This document shows positions 54,797-63,960 of a stretch of DNA of 64,000 bases, piece by piece (the first letter of the stretch is position 1; each line of letters begins with the position of its first letter). The translations under genes and the position numbers were made by a program. Under the pieces are notes generated by a model. It saw only the letters and a list, made by a program, of their open reading frames with translations. It did no database searches and was not told the origin of the DNA. The stretch comes from Mucilaginibacter galii (GTDB lineage Bacteria > Bacteroidota > Bacteroidia > Sphingobacteriales > Sphingobacteriaceae), in NCBI RefSeq assembly GCF_014635825.1, contig NZ_BMDO01000006.1:124001-188000 (forward strand), written 5' to 3'.

Positions 54797-55387
54797 ATGC
54801 CAACATCCATTTATAATAAAATCAACGCAGGCTTCAGCCTTGCCACTGCATCGCCTGTAACTTCAGGCATCGAAGATGTGATCTATATCTTTAACGAAGA
54901 CGATATCAAGATCACTTACAACACTACCAATCCGCTCATTATTGATGATCTGGAAAAGGTAGGATCCGGTAAAGTATACAAATTTGAAGGAACCAACAAC
55001 AGCTTCAACGCCATGAGCAAACTGGCCAAAACACAGGTTGGCCCACGTTACACCGAAGAAATTGACTTCAACATTGCCGGCTTATCGGTAGATATTAAAG
55101 GTCAGTTACGTGCCATGGGCTACGGCCGCGTTAAAGCCATCGTGATCAATAACTTTAAAGAAAGCGATTCATCTGTAGAACTGTTCGGCGCCGTTACCAG
55201 CCTCATCCTTACCGAAGCGGAACGCAATGCAGCCGATGAGGCTTTAGAAGGTGGTTACAAACTAAAGTTAACCAACCCCGATAAACTGCGCGAGCCATTT
55301 CCACCACGTTCTGTATTTATTGGCGACTCTGGTTCGCCAAGCTACGCGAGCACTATTGCTGCCCTTGAAGCATTAACCGCAGCCTAA
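54797..55387 (+). CDS. possible tail tube protein
   Basis: A 196-residue beta-rich protein (MPTSIYNKINAGFSLATASP, FNAMSKLAKTQVGPRYTEEI, RYTEEIDFNIAGLSVDI). Length, position after the capsid gene, and the strand-rich composition fit a tail tube or a head-associated protein, but no motif is decisive. Confidence 0.6.
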   Translation: MPTSIYNKINAGFSLATASPVTSGIEDVIYIFNEDDIKITYNTTNPLIIDDLEKVGSGKVYKFEGTNNSFNAMSKLAKTQVGPRYTEEIDFNIAGLSVDIKGQLRAMGYGRVKAIVINNFKESDSSVELFGAVTSLILTEAERNAADEALEGGYKLKLTNPDKLREPFPPRSVFIGDSGSPSYASTIAALEALTAA

Positions 55388-55408
55388 TTGGGTAATAGGT
55401 TATGAGCA

Positions 55409-55468
55409 GCGGGTTGCGGGCAATCACAATTTCAATTTCTATAACCAAAACCTCACCTCGCAACCCGC
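55409..55468. repeat. inverted-repeat spacer, GCGGGTTGCG type
   Basis: GCGGGTTGCG (55409-55418) is mirrored by CGCAACCCGC (55459-55468), with further weaker pairing of GGTTAT and ATAACC around it. Confidence 0.65.
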
Positions 55469-55493
55469 CACTCTAACCAAGCAACTACATCAA

Positions 55494-56777
55494 ATGAAAA
55501 CCTACTTACCACAAATTGAGCGTCGTATAAGAGTGCGCCCAAATCAAACTTTTGGTATACTTAATTACGACGTTGATAACGCTTACCCGCAACGTATGCT
55601 GGAGTTGGTGGCCGCCTCCCCTACCGCCAAAGATTGCTGGAACAAGCGGGCTAAATTTATAGGCGGTAACGGCTTCGAAGAAAAAACACTGGGTAAGAAG
55701 TTAGTAAATGATAAAGGCTTAACCCTGGCCAAGCTGCTTAAAGCTGTAGCTACTGATAAAGCACTCTTCAGCGGATTTGGCATTCATTTGAACTATAATG
55801 CCAACTATCAAATTGCATCGGCGCACTACGTTAAGTTTGAAGACATCCGTATGGGTAATACCGATTCCTTAGACACTGCTAACCAGTATGCCATTTACAA
55901 TGATTGGGGCCGGAAGAGTTGGAAGCATGTAATGCGCTCGAAGATCGTATTTATTGATCATTACAACCCTGACCCGGTAGCTATTGATGAACAGGTAGAA
56001 AAGGCCGGTGGTTGGGAAAACTACAAAGGTCAACTGTATTACTTTAACCCTGAAGTGGAAGATTATCCGTTAATTGAAGCCGACAGCGTTTGGGAAGATT
56101 TTGAAACTGAAGCCGGCATCAAAACTTTTAATAACCGCGAGGTTACTACCGGCTTTTTACCTTCCACAATGCTGTTTATGCAGGCAAGGCGAGAAGAAGC
56201 CGACAATAGTACGCCTAACGCAGATTTGCTGAATGGAAGCAACTCGCCATCACAATTAGAGAAAGACCTGGGTGCATTTCAGGGAACCAAAAGTGCGCAA
56301 AAGATCATCGTAATTGAATACGAGGATGAAGCTTCCAAACCCGAATTTAAACCTTATGCTATTCAAAATAACGATAAGTTATTTGAGGCCACAGAAAAAT
56401 CGGTTGAAGCACGAATTATCAAAGGCTTCTCGGTTCCGAAAGAATTGATCAACGCCGAAAAATCATCTGGCTTAAGCAATGGAGGTGAGAAAAAAGAAGC
56501 CATCCGTGAGTTTAATGACAATACCGCACCCGATCGTTTAGAACTAAGCGAGGTGTTTGAAGAACTGTTCAGCAACTTCTGTCAAAATTTAAACCCATCA
56601 GGTAACTGGAACATACTACCGGTACCCGGCAATGTGGCCGATGATAGCGCAGGTATGACTGCCGGCACCAGTATTAACCAAATACTCTTATCTGCCATCC
56701 CTAGCGAAAACAAGATAGCCATCCTGGTTCATGCATACGGCTTTAAACAAGCCGAAGCAGAGGCCATGACCGCTTAA
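55494..56777 (+). CDS. putative portal protein
   Basis: A 427-residue protein (MKTYLPQIERRIRVRPNQTF; GILNYDVDNAYPQRMLELVA). Features include SPTAKDCWNKRAKFIGGNGF, FGIHLNYNANYQIASAHYVK, an INAEKSSGLSNGGEKKEAIR helix and a long final helix. These fit the wing-stem-crown plan of phage portals, through which DNA enters the head. The order capsid-tube-portal is unusual, since portals generally precede the protease. The call is from composition and position. Confidence 0.62.
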   Translation: MKTYLPQIERRIRVRPNQTFGILNYDVDNAYPQRMLELVAASPTAKDCWNKRAKFIGGNGFEEKTLGKKLVNDKGLTLAKLLKAVATDKALFSGFGIHLNYNANYQIASAHYVKFEDIRMGNTDSLDTANQYAIYNDWGRKSWKHVMRSKIVFIDHYNPDPVAIDEQVEKAGGWENYKGQLYYFNPEVEDYPLIEADSVWEDFETEAGIKTFNNREVTTGFLPSTMLFMQARREEADNSTPNADLLNGSNSPSQLEKDLGAFQGTKSAQKIIVIEYEDEASKPEFKPYAIQNNDKLFEATEKSVEARIIKGFSVPKELINAEKSSGLSNGGEKKEAIREFNDNTAPDRLELSEVFEELFSNFCQNLNPSGNWNILPVPGNVADDSAGMTAGTSINQILLSAIPSENKIAILVHAYGFKQAEAEAMTA

Positions 56778-56817
56778 TTTCTCTCCTTTCCCTGTGAGGG
56801 GACAACACAATTATATC

Positions 56818-57471
56818 ATGACCGACAATCAAACCACTACTCCCCTTTCAGGGAATTGGGGGATTATTACGCCCGCCATTTTCCAGCAATTTGAAGATAT
56901 ATCTATCAACGTTAAGCCCGAACGCCTGCAGGTTTATATTAAAAAAGCTCAGGAATTAGACCTGAAGCCCTTTTTAAGTTACCCACTTTACTACCAGCTT
57001 AACAAATATTTTGAAGCCGACGGTCAAATGAAAACCGACACGCCACAAGTCTACAAGAACCTGGTAAATGGCTGCGAATACACCGACAGATCAGGCTATA
57101 TCAGCAGGTACGAAGGGCTGATTCCAACTTTAGTGTACTTTACGTTTGCCCGCTTTATTGAAGGCAACGGTGTGCACTATACAGCCACCGGTCCGGTAAT
57201 TAAACAGTACGACAATGCACAGGCTGTGAGCACGCAAGATTTAACCCGCCTGGTACAGCAGCAACGCAGCGTAGCTAATGCCCACGCCAATGAGGTTGAA
57301 AAATTTTTGCAAGATAAGCAAAACGATTACCCGCTATGGCGCTACAACGAGCGCAATAAGAGCGCTCGCCAATCTGGCCCACGTATACGCAGTGTTGATC
57401 GTACCAACTTTAATGACGTGACGGGGATAGCCGAGATAGACAATTTTTTACCCTTAGATATCTTCTTATAA
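56818..57471 (+). CDS. head-tail adaptor-like protein
   Basis: A 217-residue protein (MTDNQTTTPLSGNWGIITPA) with helical FQQFEDISINVKPERLQVYI and a middle of LDLKPFLSYPLYYQLNKYFE, followed by an acidic and basic C-terminal tail. It resembles connector proteins encoded after portals in Bacteroidota prophages. The ATG at 56818 is used; the 8-residue longer reading lacks support. The gene ends 3 bp before the fibre gene. Confidence 0.6.
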   Translation: MTDNQTTTPLSGNWGIITPAIFQQFEDISINVKPERLQVYIKKAQELDLKPFLSYPLYYQLNKYFEADGQMKTDTPQVYKNLVNGCEYTDRSGYISRYEGLIPTLVYFTFARFIEGNGVHYTATGPVIKQYDNAQAVSTQDLTRLVQQQRSVANAHANEVEKFLQDKQNDYPLWRYNERNKSARQSGPRIRSVDRTNFNDVTGIAEIDNFLPLDIFL

Positions 57472-57474
57472 ACT

Positions 57475-58950
57475 ATGCCCGATAAAAAAATAACCGAATT
57501 ACAGGTAGCACCACCCATTACAGGCGACGATATAGGTATCTTAGTTAATAATGGAACTGATTACCAATATGCTTTTAGCCAATTACTGAGCTACATATCA
57601 CAAAACATAGCCACCGGTTGCAACGTAACTTTTGTAAGCACTGTACCACAAAACAACACAGGCAAAAATTCAGACGTTGCTATCAACATTACCACTGGAG
57701 CTTTCTATCAAAAGCAGGTTAACAATTGGATAAACACTTATACTCTACCGGCCAGCAGCACTTCCAATGGTAGCGGAATTACCTACGGGTTAGGAGAGCC
57801 TAATGCCTCCAGCGGGCAAATCAACGATACCTATATCAATACTGCAAATGGAAGGTTCTATCAAAAAGCAACCGCCGGTTGGCAGCAGGTATTTTCTATG
57901 CTCAATGGACCCACAGGCGGCCCAGGCCCAAAGGGAGACACCGGACTGCCTGGCTTAAACGGCAAAAGTTTATTGAATGGCCTCCTCGATCCTTCCAATC
58001 AGGCCACGGGTGTTGATGGCGACTTTTACATAAACACCAGCACTTACACCCTATTTGGCCCTAAGCGGAATAGTGATTGGGGCAGCGGAACCGTGATAGT
58101 CCCCATTGACTTTGACTTGAAGGCGGACAAAACTTATGTTGATAGGCTTATAGAGGATTCTGGCTTCATCAAGTCTGATGATATAGATCAAGGGCTTACT
58201 ATTACGAGCGAAAAAAAAATAAAGCTTGACCTCGAAAGTAAATCCTTGATTACTCCAACCCTTTCAGTTACATGGTTGCTGCACAAAGCTGATGGTTCTG
58301 ATTACATGAACCCAGTAAGCAGCCTAAAGGCATTAACCGTCGACAAAGGGGTAAAAGCCGACTTAGCCGCAAAGTACAACTATCCGGCACCATCGCCTGT
58401 TCAGTCCCTGCCTCAACCCCAAACAGCTGGTGGTTTGTTTGCCGGTACGCCCTTTCCGGCGGCTAATACACCTTCGGGTACCGTGCCCCTCAACAATATT
58501 GTTGCAGATAGTACTTACAATGTTACCTTCGCAAAACCTAAAAGTGGTTTAATAGTCGCCGGCTCACAAGTTGCATTTCCAACCGGTAATGATACAACTT
58601 CAGATAGTGCCTCCATTGCATTCAGAGGCCGGGGATTTTTAATTTCAGCAGCTGATCTTACTTTACAACAAATACAGGAAAATTATAATGCCGGAGCCTT
58701 TCAGGCTTCCAGGGCGCGAACGTTCAATAGTGTCACCGCCGGAGTAGGTAATTTTATCTGGTATATCTATGATGCTGCATTAGGCGAATACACATCTATT
58801 ATTCTTAATGGCGTTGAAGCATATTTCACAGCTTTTGCATTCCAGTCAAGAGTAACCATTGTTAACAACGCCGGTGTTAACACCTCACTAATCATTGGTC
58901 GTTCAAACGCACCTAATGCATTTACTAACGTTTCACTAGCCTTTTCATAA
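57475..58950 (+). CDS. collagen-containing tail fibre protein
   Basis: A 491-residue protein with a short collagen-like stretch in the middle (GPTGGPGPKGDTGLPGLNGK; six GXY triplets). The N-terminal part has repeated FYQKQVNNW and FYQKATAGW strands, as in fibre-associated repeats. The C-terminal part (from about 290) is beta-rich with no known domain that I recognise. Its TAA overlaps the next ATG by one base. It probably attaches to the tail and binds the host surface. Confidence 0.75.
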   Translation: MPDKKITELQVAPPITGDDIGILVNNGTDYQYAFSQLLSYISQNIATGCNVTFVSTVPQNNTGKNSDVAINITTGAFYQKQVNNWINTYTLPASSTSNGSGITYGLGEPNASSGQINDTYINTANGRFYQKATAGWQQVFSMLNGPTGGPGPKGDTGLPGLNGKSLLNGLLDPSNQATGVDGDFYINTSTYTLFGPKRNSDWGSGTVIVPIDFDLKADKTYVDRLIEDSGFIKSDDIDQGLTITSEKKIKLDLESKSLITPTLSVTWLLHKADGSDYMNPVSSLKALTVDKGVKADLAAKYNYPAPSPVQSLPQPQTAGGLFAGTPFPAANTPSGTVPLNNIVADSTYNVTFAKPKSGLIVAGSQVAFPTGNDTTSDSASIAFRGRGFLISAADLTLQQIQENYNAGAFQASRARTFNSVTAGVGNFIWYIYDAALGEYTSIILNGVEAYFTAFAFQSRVTIVNNAGVNTSLIIGRSNAPNAFTNVSLAFS

Positions 58951-59837
58951 TGTTATATTCAGGAGACGAAAAAAGACACAACAACCCCGATCTTGCTTAT
59001 GTTGATGCCGATTTTATAAGGGGTGGTGGTAAAGTTACCGCAAACCTTCAAACCCTACTGACAGACTTTAGCCAAAAGGTCGACCAATTGAAGCAATACA
59101 TAACGGTTGTCTATGTAATTAGCGAAAAGCAGGTCTACCGTTTAAAGGACGTTAATCAGATCAATAATTTGAGCGTAGGTTGGCAGGTTGATATAAACGT
59201 ACTACAAGGCCCTAAAGGCGATACCGGTGCAAAGGGTGATACAGGAGCAAAGGGTGCCGATGGTGCGCCCGGCACAAAGGGTGATACAGGAGCAAAGGGT
59301 GCCGATGGTGCGCCAGGCACAAAGGGCGATACCGGTGCAAAGGGTGCCGATGGTGCGCCCGGTGCAAAGGGAGATACGGGTGCAAAGGGTGATACCGGCC
59401 CGGCTGGCCCTGTCAGCATTGCTACCGATACGGATATGCAAACAGGTACCGACAACACTAAAGCCGCAACCCCTTTAGGTGTGAAAAATTGGTGGACGTG
59501 GGTTAAAGGTGCACAAATGTTGTCTGACCAAAACTACACCCAAACGGAAAAAAGCAAGTTGGCCAAAATAGTGACCGACTTTACCGTTGGCTTTGCCTCA
59601 CCGCGTAGTATTACGGAGCCTGATTACTTCCGTAATCAAACCGTGATCAAGGAGGTGGTTTTGAAAAATGCCGACACTTTTTCTTATTCTATCAATGACG
59701 GCCAAAGCTACATTACGCCCTCACTACCGCTAACCCCAGCAACCTATATTACCATACAGGCCGGAACATGGGTACGGTGGCGCATTAAGTTTTCAGCTAA
59801 CCAGGTTAGCGCATCAGTTAACCTTCTAATACAATAA
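58950..59837 (+). CDS. collagen-like tail fibre protein
   Basis: A 295-residue protein starting at the overlapping TAATG. Residues 87-153 form about 22 GXY triplets (GPKGDTGAKGDTGAKGADGA type), which would trimerise. A beta-rich C-terminal domain follows (FADS-like strands, NYTQTEKSKLAKIV). The DNA repeat unit is 45 bp (GDTGAKGADGAPGTK), so the number of triplets may vary between strains. Confidence 0.82.
   Translation: MLYSGDEKRHNNPDLAYVDADFIRGGGKVTANLQTLLTDFSQKVDQLKQYITVVYVISEKQVYRLKDVNQINNLSVGWQVDINVLQGPKGDTGAKGDTGAKGADGAPGTKGDTGAKGADGAPGTKGDTGAKGADGAPGAKGDTGAKGDTGPAGPVSIATDTDMQTGTDNTKAATPLGVKNWWTWVKGAQMLSDQNYTQTEKSKLAKIVTDFTVGFASPRSITEPDYFRNQTVIKEVVLKNADTFSYSINDGQSYITPSLPLTPATYITIQAGTWVRWRIKFSANQVSASVNLLIQ
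59208..59408 (+). repeat. 45-bp coding repeat for collagen-like triplets
   Basis: The block encodes about 22 GXY triplets with near-identical 45-bp units. It is a likely hot spot for copy-number change. Confidence 0.85.
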
Positions 59838-59839
59838 CA

Positions 59840-60118
59840 ATGATTATTCAATTAAATGCAACGTTGGTGTGGGACACCGAAAAACCAATTTACCTGCAAG
59901 ATTACGAAGTGCAGGAAGCCGTTGGAGCAGCAATGAGTGATGAGCCTGTGAGCCGCACTACGGAACCCTGCCGGGATGGTAACAGCCGTGTGCTTAACGA
60001 GCAGTACACTTTCTTCAATGGCCTTTTAAGCGTTGATTATATCTACAATTTCCCGGCCTCATCTAAAGAGTGGGCAGGTTTAGAGGACACTATTTATACT
60101 TATCAAGATGGCAAATAA
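59840..60118 (+). CDS. hypothetical fibre-module protein
   Basis: A 92-residue protein (MIIQLNATLVWDTEKPIYLQ; ending DTIYTYQDGK), 2 bp after the fibre gene and overlapping the spike gene by 11 bp. No motif is recognised. The tight spacing suggests an operon with the fibres. Confidence 0.65.
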   Translation: MIIQLNATLVWDTEKPIYLQDYEVQEAVGAAMSDEPVSRTTEPCRDGNSRVLNEQYTFFNGLLSVDYIYNFPASSKEWAGLEDTIYTYQDGK

Positions 60119-61481
60119 TTTTAGATATATTGTACCGGCAAATCAATATAATGCAATTTATTATGTTAGCAAGGCGGGTAATGACAGTAATGCAGGGACA
60201 ACTCCCGATGCTCCAAAGGCCACTATGTCAGGGGCAATCACAGCAATAAGCAATCTTAGTTCTAACGTAGCCGCGCTCATTATTGTGGGCAGTGGTACTT
60301 ATGAGGAGGCTTTTCCGGCTACATCAAAGATGGGCAGCGGGTCGAGAATTGTGGCGGACGGCAACGTGGTTATTAGGGGCAACGGTTCTAATAATCTCAA
60401 TGCAAGTGTTGGTGCACCTATATTCGACGGTTTAATCATCGAAAATTATGCATCTATATCGCTAAGGGCGGGGGTAGTAAATTGTTTGATAAAAAATATT
60501 CCTACAATAAATGGCACTTCGGGTTCAATAAATCAAAACAGTGTGTTTGTTAATTGTGCCATTATTAACTCATTTGCTTACAGTTATTGTATATGCATTG
60601 ATTGTACATTGTTGGCAGGTAGCGCAATTAATTGTTATTTTAATGGCAACTGTTATCTGACCGTAAGCATGATCGGGATGTCGGTGGGTAACTTCGATTA
60701 TAACCACATCATGGGTTATATCCGGAATACCTCATCGGGTACGTATAAAAACCTGACCGACTTTAATACGGACTTTCCAACGTACAATACGCACAGTCTT
60801 GTACCTACGCTTTCGCCACGGTTCAACAGCGTGCCCCGGTTGGATTTTTCTTTGCAGTTTGATAGCCCTATGCTAAACGCAGCAAGTGATAACACCAAAA
60901 ACATAGGAGGTACTTTGTTTGGTAATCCATACGTAGCGCAAACCGCACCTGAATGGCAGGTAGCTAACGGAGCTGTAATTTCAGTAACCGATGGTACTCC
61001 TGACCTTGTTATATCCGGTACAGATCTATCAATTGCCCCGGGCAAAACAAGGGGCATTATTACTTCGGCACCTATGCGCATAGCACTTAACCCGGTGCAA
61101 ATAGAAAAAATGCAGTATAACGGCCTGTTACTCTTTAATAAAAGTTTAGCGGGTGGAAGTGGCACGAATGTAAACGTGCCCGACAGCAACGTATTTGCAG
61201 GGGATAACACTACTGGAGGAGGTAACCCCGACCGTTTAAGCTATGAGATGAGGCACACTGATAACGACCTTATGCCAGGTAGCGATGTGGATTGGCTAAA
61301 CAGCGGTATCACTGCTCCCGGTAATTTTTTAAGGTACGAATGGAATACTAAACCAATTTTTGACAATGCCGGTTATGGCAACGGCAGCGCCTCGTTTAAT
61401 CCCAATGGTATCACTTCGCCCGTATCCGCCGTATGGATTCAACTGCGGGTAACACTAACTAACCTTTCAAGCAATGTTTAG
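60108..61481 (+). CDS. right-handed beta-helix tail spike-like protein
   Basis: A 457-residue protein. The N-terminal AIYYVSKAGNDSNAGTTPDA matches the start of secreted parallel beta-helix proteins (PbH1/DUF1565-like). Regular short strands with N and I/V follow (IFDGLIIENYASISLRAGVV, NSVFVNCAIINSF). It lacks obvious lyase catalytic motifs that I can identify, so binding or polysaccharide degradation are both possible. It is the last large phage gene. Confidence 0.75.
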   Translation: MANNFRYIVPANQYNAIYYVSKAGNDSNAGTTPDAPKATMSGAITAISNLSSNVAALIIVGSGTYEEAFPATSKMGSGSRIVADGNVVIRGNGSNNLNASVGAPIFDGLIIENYASISLRAGVVNCLIKNIPTINGTSGSINQNSVFVNCAIINSFAYSYCICIDCTLLAGSAINCYFNGNCYLTVSMIGMSVGNFDYNHIMGYIRNTSSGTYKNLTDFNTDFPTYNTHSLVPTLSPRFNSVPRLDFSLQFDSPMLNAASDNTKNIGGTLFGNPYVAQTAPEWQVANGAVISVTDGTPDLVISGTDLSIAPGKTRGIITSAPMRIALNPVQIEKMQYNGLLLFNKSLAGGSGTNVNVPDSNVFAGDNTTGGGNPDRLSYEMRHTDNDLMPGSDVDWLNSGITAPGNFLRYEWNTKPIFDNAGYGNGSASFNPNGITSPVSAVWIQLRVTLTNLSSNV

Positions 61482-61671
61482 TGTAACCGTATTTACAAAG
61501 AAGGCTGAAACAGTGCAGCCGATTAGGGGCTTCAAGGGTATTGGTGTGTTCTATACCAAAAGACAGACACTGGAGATAGCCACCGGCTTCAAAGGTGTAA
61601 CGGCGCATTTAGCTGCACCTGGCGGGAGTACGAGTAAGATTGTTCACTATAGAATATGTGAGCAGCAGTAA
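61474..61671 (+). CDS. small protein at the end of the tail operon
   Basis: A 65-residue protein (MFSVTVFTKKAETVQPIRGF, ending RICEQQ), overlapping the spike gene by 8 bp. It has a basic N-terminal half and no recognised domain. It is the last gene of the rightward cluster. Confidence 0.55.
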   Translation: MFSVTVFTKKAETVQPIRGFKGIGVFYTKRQTLEIATGFKGVTAHLAAPGGSTSKIVHYRICEQQ

Positions 61672-61972
61672 AAAAGCCTCATCAATTTAGTTTTTATCTG
61701 CCTTACCTTTTAATTTACACCTTAAGATATTTCGCCGCTTTGCTGGATAACGAGCGTTGGCCCCACCCTTGGGCTTATTTTTAAAGAGGCGGCGATAATG
61801 CACCACCAATGTTGCCACAAGTCAGATTATAGCCGCGCATTCCTTCTCTAAATAGCGAAGTTCAGTTCCTAGTAATTCATGTCCAAATAAGCATCGAAGG
61901 CGATGTATGGAACCATGCATTTGTGAACGAACGGACAAAGTAAGAGTTATACCTCTGCCATATAGAAAGCTG
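61672..61972. other. 301-bp non-coding right flank with a broken reading frame
   Basis: No intact gene is supported. The minus strand around 61,730-61,930 reads as protein-like sequence (RLRCLFGHELLGTELRYLEK) interrupted by one TGA, then LVATLVVHYRRLFKNKPKGG. It may be a remnant of a transposase or another decayed gene, or unrelated. Confidence 0.3.
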
Positions 61973-62980
61973 TCATTTCAAATATTTGTTGATTTTTGGT
62001 TGCCATATAACCTCAATCAAATATGAAGAGCCGATTAGAAGTAACAATTTCAATGGTATTTCGATGAAAAATGGTACTGGTATATGAAGTTGTATTAAGA
62101 TTGGAAAATGAAGTATGTATATGCTATAAGAGATTGGCGCTACCTTAATAAAAATATCTAATCTGCTTACTAAAATTTTCGTCGCTTTAGTTAAGTATAT
62201 TACCGATAGTAAGCAAATGAAGGCGAAACAGAATTGACGCAAAGGCAAAAATGGGTAAGATCCGAGGTCAAGTACCTTCGTGCTCGAGTAATTAAACCAC
62301 CAGTTAACAGCTAGTAAAGCAATAAATAATACATAATATATAATAAGCGTTTTACAGCGTTTTAGTGTCCGATCTCCAAAAAAGTACTCCGCCAACTCTA
62401 ATCCTGTCCACCATAAGATAAAGTGTGCAAAAACCAGTAGAATGTGATTGGGGAAAAGTAAATAAATACCAAAACTTAGCAAACTAAATACTCCAACTAT
62501 ATGAACCCGACGTTTTGTATTTTTAATTGCACGAAAAATAAAAGGGAAAATTAGATAAAATATCCACTCATAAGACAGTGACCATAATGGCTGGTTACCT
62601 AAAAAAGGATTTACTATATTACCGGGTGTTCGTCTTTGATCCTGAAGAAGAAAAAGATTTCCCAAGAATTCGGAGAGAGAAATATCTAAGCTTTGATAGA
62701 TAGCGATGGAAACGATAATAGCACAAACAAATGGAAAATAAATTCGCCTAAAACGCCTTATGAAATAATCTTTCAAGTTTATATCACTTGATTTTAACGT
62801 TGAATAAAAAATAACGAATCCAGATAAAAGGAAAAAAGTTGTTACAGCTTCAGTCCCAAATTTGAACAGCGAATCGAATATTGGGTTAAGTTTATTCCAT
62901 AAAATCCAGTGACCAACGGCCACGTAAATGCTTGCAAAACCCCGTAGCGACTCTAAAGCATTAATCTTGTTTCTTGACAT
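61973..62980 (-). CDS. acyltransferase 3 family protein (OafA-like)
   Basis: A 335-residue membrane protein with about ten helices, expected to O-acylate a surface polysaccharide or similar molecule. The N-terminal INALESLRGFASIYVAVGHW contains the family RGFA motif and a conserved His. SLSYEWIFYLIFPFIFRAIK carries the conserved EW region. No signal peptide, as is normal. It follows a GT8 glycosyltransferase gene on the same strand (74 bp gap), suggesting a polysaccharide locus. Confidence 0.88.
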   Translation of the reverse strand: MSRNKINALESLRGFASIYVAVGHWILWNKLNPIFDSLFKFGTEAVTTFFLLSGFVIFYSTLKSSDINLKDYFIRRFRRIYFPFVCAIIVSIAIYQSLDISLSEFLGNLFLLQDQRRTPGNIVNPFLGNQPLWSLSYEWIFYLIFPFIFRAIKNTKRRVHIVGVFSLLSFGIYLLFPNHILLVFAHFILWWTGLELAEYFFGDRTLKRCKTLIIYYVLFIALLAVNWWFNYSSTKVLDLGSYPFLPLRQFCFAFICLLSVIYLTKATKILVSRLDIFIKVAPISYSIYILHFPILIQLHIPVPFFIEIPLKLLLLIGSSYLIEVIWQPKINKYLK

Positions 62981-63054
62981 TATTTCTATAATTAAAGCGT
63001 ACTTATCAAGACTGTAGTGCGTCAGTGAGTAAGGTGAAACTGCGTGCCAGCTTA

Positions 63055-63936
63055 TTAACCCTTAATAGCTTTCTTTAAAATTCTTAAGTAGGACCGTCTG
63101 ATATTCCAGGCTCTCACAATGTCTGCTCGTGCAGTCGAGCCATACTGCTTAGCCCACTCGGCCGTGAGGTAGCTTTGCCAAGTTCTGTAGCCTTTATGGA
63201 GAAATTTAGCTCCGATGTCCCAAGGCTTTGGAGAACCTACATAGTGTAAGATCATCTTATCAGCAACCACAGGTCTACCCTTATCTGCATACCAGGGACA
63301 ATTAAAAGACTTAGGCAGACTTGCGAAGCTTCTGCTAAAGAGTGCATTTAATATAGTTTGATCAACTGCCGCTAGTTTTTCTGAATATTGCCTGGCTACC
63401 TCTATACATTTATCTTTAATTTGGTTTTGGCGCCAATATTCCAAGTTCATCAACAATACACCTGAATTGAAATAGCGATCATCAGGCGACAGATTGAAGT
63501 CTTCTATGAAAAACTTATTTTCTAAAGCATATTTGATTTGAGCACCTGCCACAGCACCAATGGCTGTATTCTCTAACTTAACATCTTTTAGAGTTAATAC
63601 ATCTAATTCAACCGCTAAGTCCGCGTCAAGATATAAAACTGAATCCTCTTTTAATATCTCTGGTAGTAAAAGTCTTCCATAGGGTGTCCAATCGCCATGG
63701 AGCGAACGAAAAGAACCAAAATGAGCAACCGGATCAAAGTCTATACAATGTTGCTTACCCTGAAATCCTTCGTTTGCGAGTAGCTGTTCAATATTGCTCT
63801 TATCTTCCTTCAATAAGCCAGCACATAAAAACCACAAAGTTATCTGCTTCGAATCTGAACAGTTGCGAATTAATGAGGATACGGTAACACCTAACCCTAT
63901 TAATGCCAGGCGGTTGATACAGAAAGCAATGTTCAT
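63055..63936 (-). CDS. glycosyltransferase family 8 protein
   Basis: A 293-residue enzyme of the GT8 fold. The DxD motif is SVLYLDADLAVELDVLTLKD (about residues 95-115), followed by FNSGVLLMNLEYWRQNQIKD, the DQTILNALFSRSF region and HYVGSPKPWDIGAKFLHKGY (HxxGxxKPW). These residues bind the nucleotide sugar and metal. It probably adds a hexose to a cell-surface glycan. The upstream region includes a copy of the dispersed palindrome (63961-63974). Confidence 0.9.
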   Translation of the reverse strand: MNIAFCINRLALIGLGVTVSSLIRNCSDSKQITLWFLCAGLLKEDKSNIEQLLANEGFQGKQHCIDFDPVAHFGSFRSLHGDWTPYGRLLLPEILKEDSVLYLDADLAVELDVLTLKDVKLENTAIGAVAGAQIKYALENKFFIEDFNLSPDDRYFNSGVLLMNLEYWRQNQIKDKCIEVARQYSEKLAAVDQTILNALFSRSFASLPKSFNCPWYADKGRPVVADKMILHYVGSPKPWDIGAKFLHKGYRTWQSYLTAEWAKQYGSTARADIVRAWNIRRSYLRILKKAIKG

Positions 63937-63960
63937 ATATTAAATTATGATGTGATAAAT

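Noticed and set aside
59156..59458. Opposite-strand reading frames across the collagen repeat
   Set aside because: They are mirror frames of a repetitive coding sequence with APFAPVSP-type low complexity and no start context.
36900..62000. att sites flanking the phage cluster
   Set aside because: I compared the ends by eye and found no convincing direct repeat or tRNA gene; a computed search is needed.
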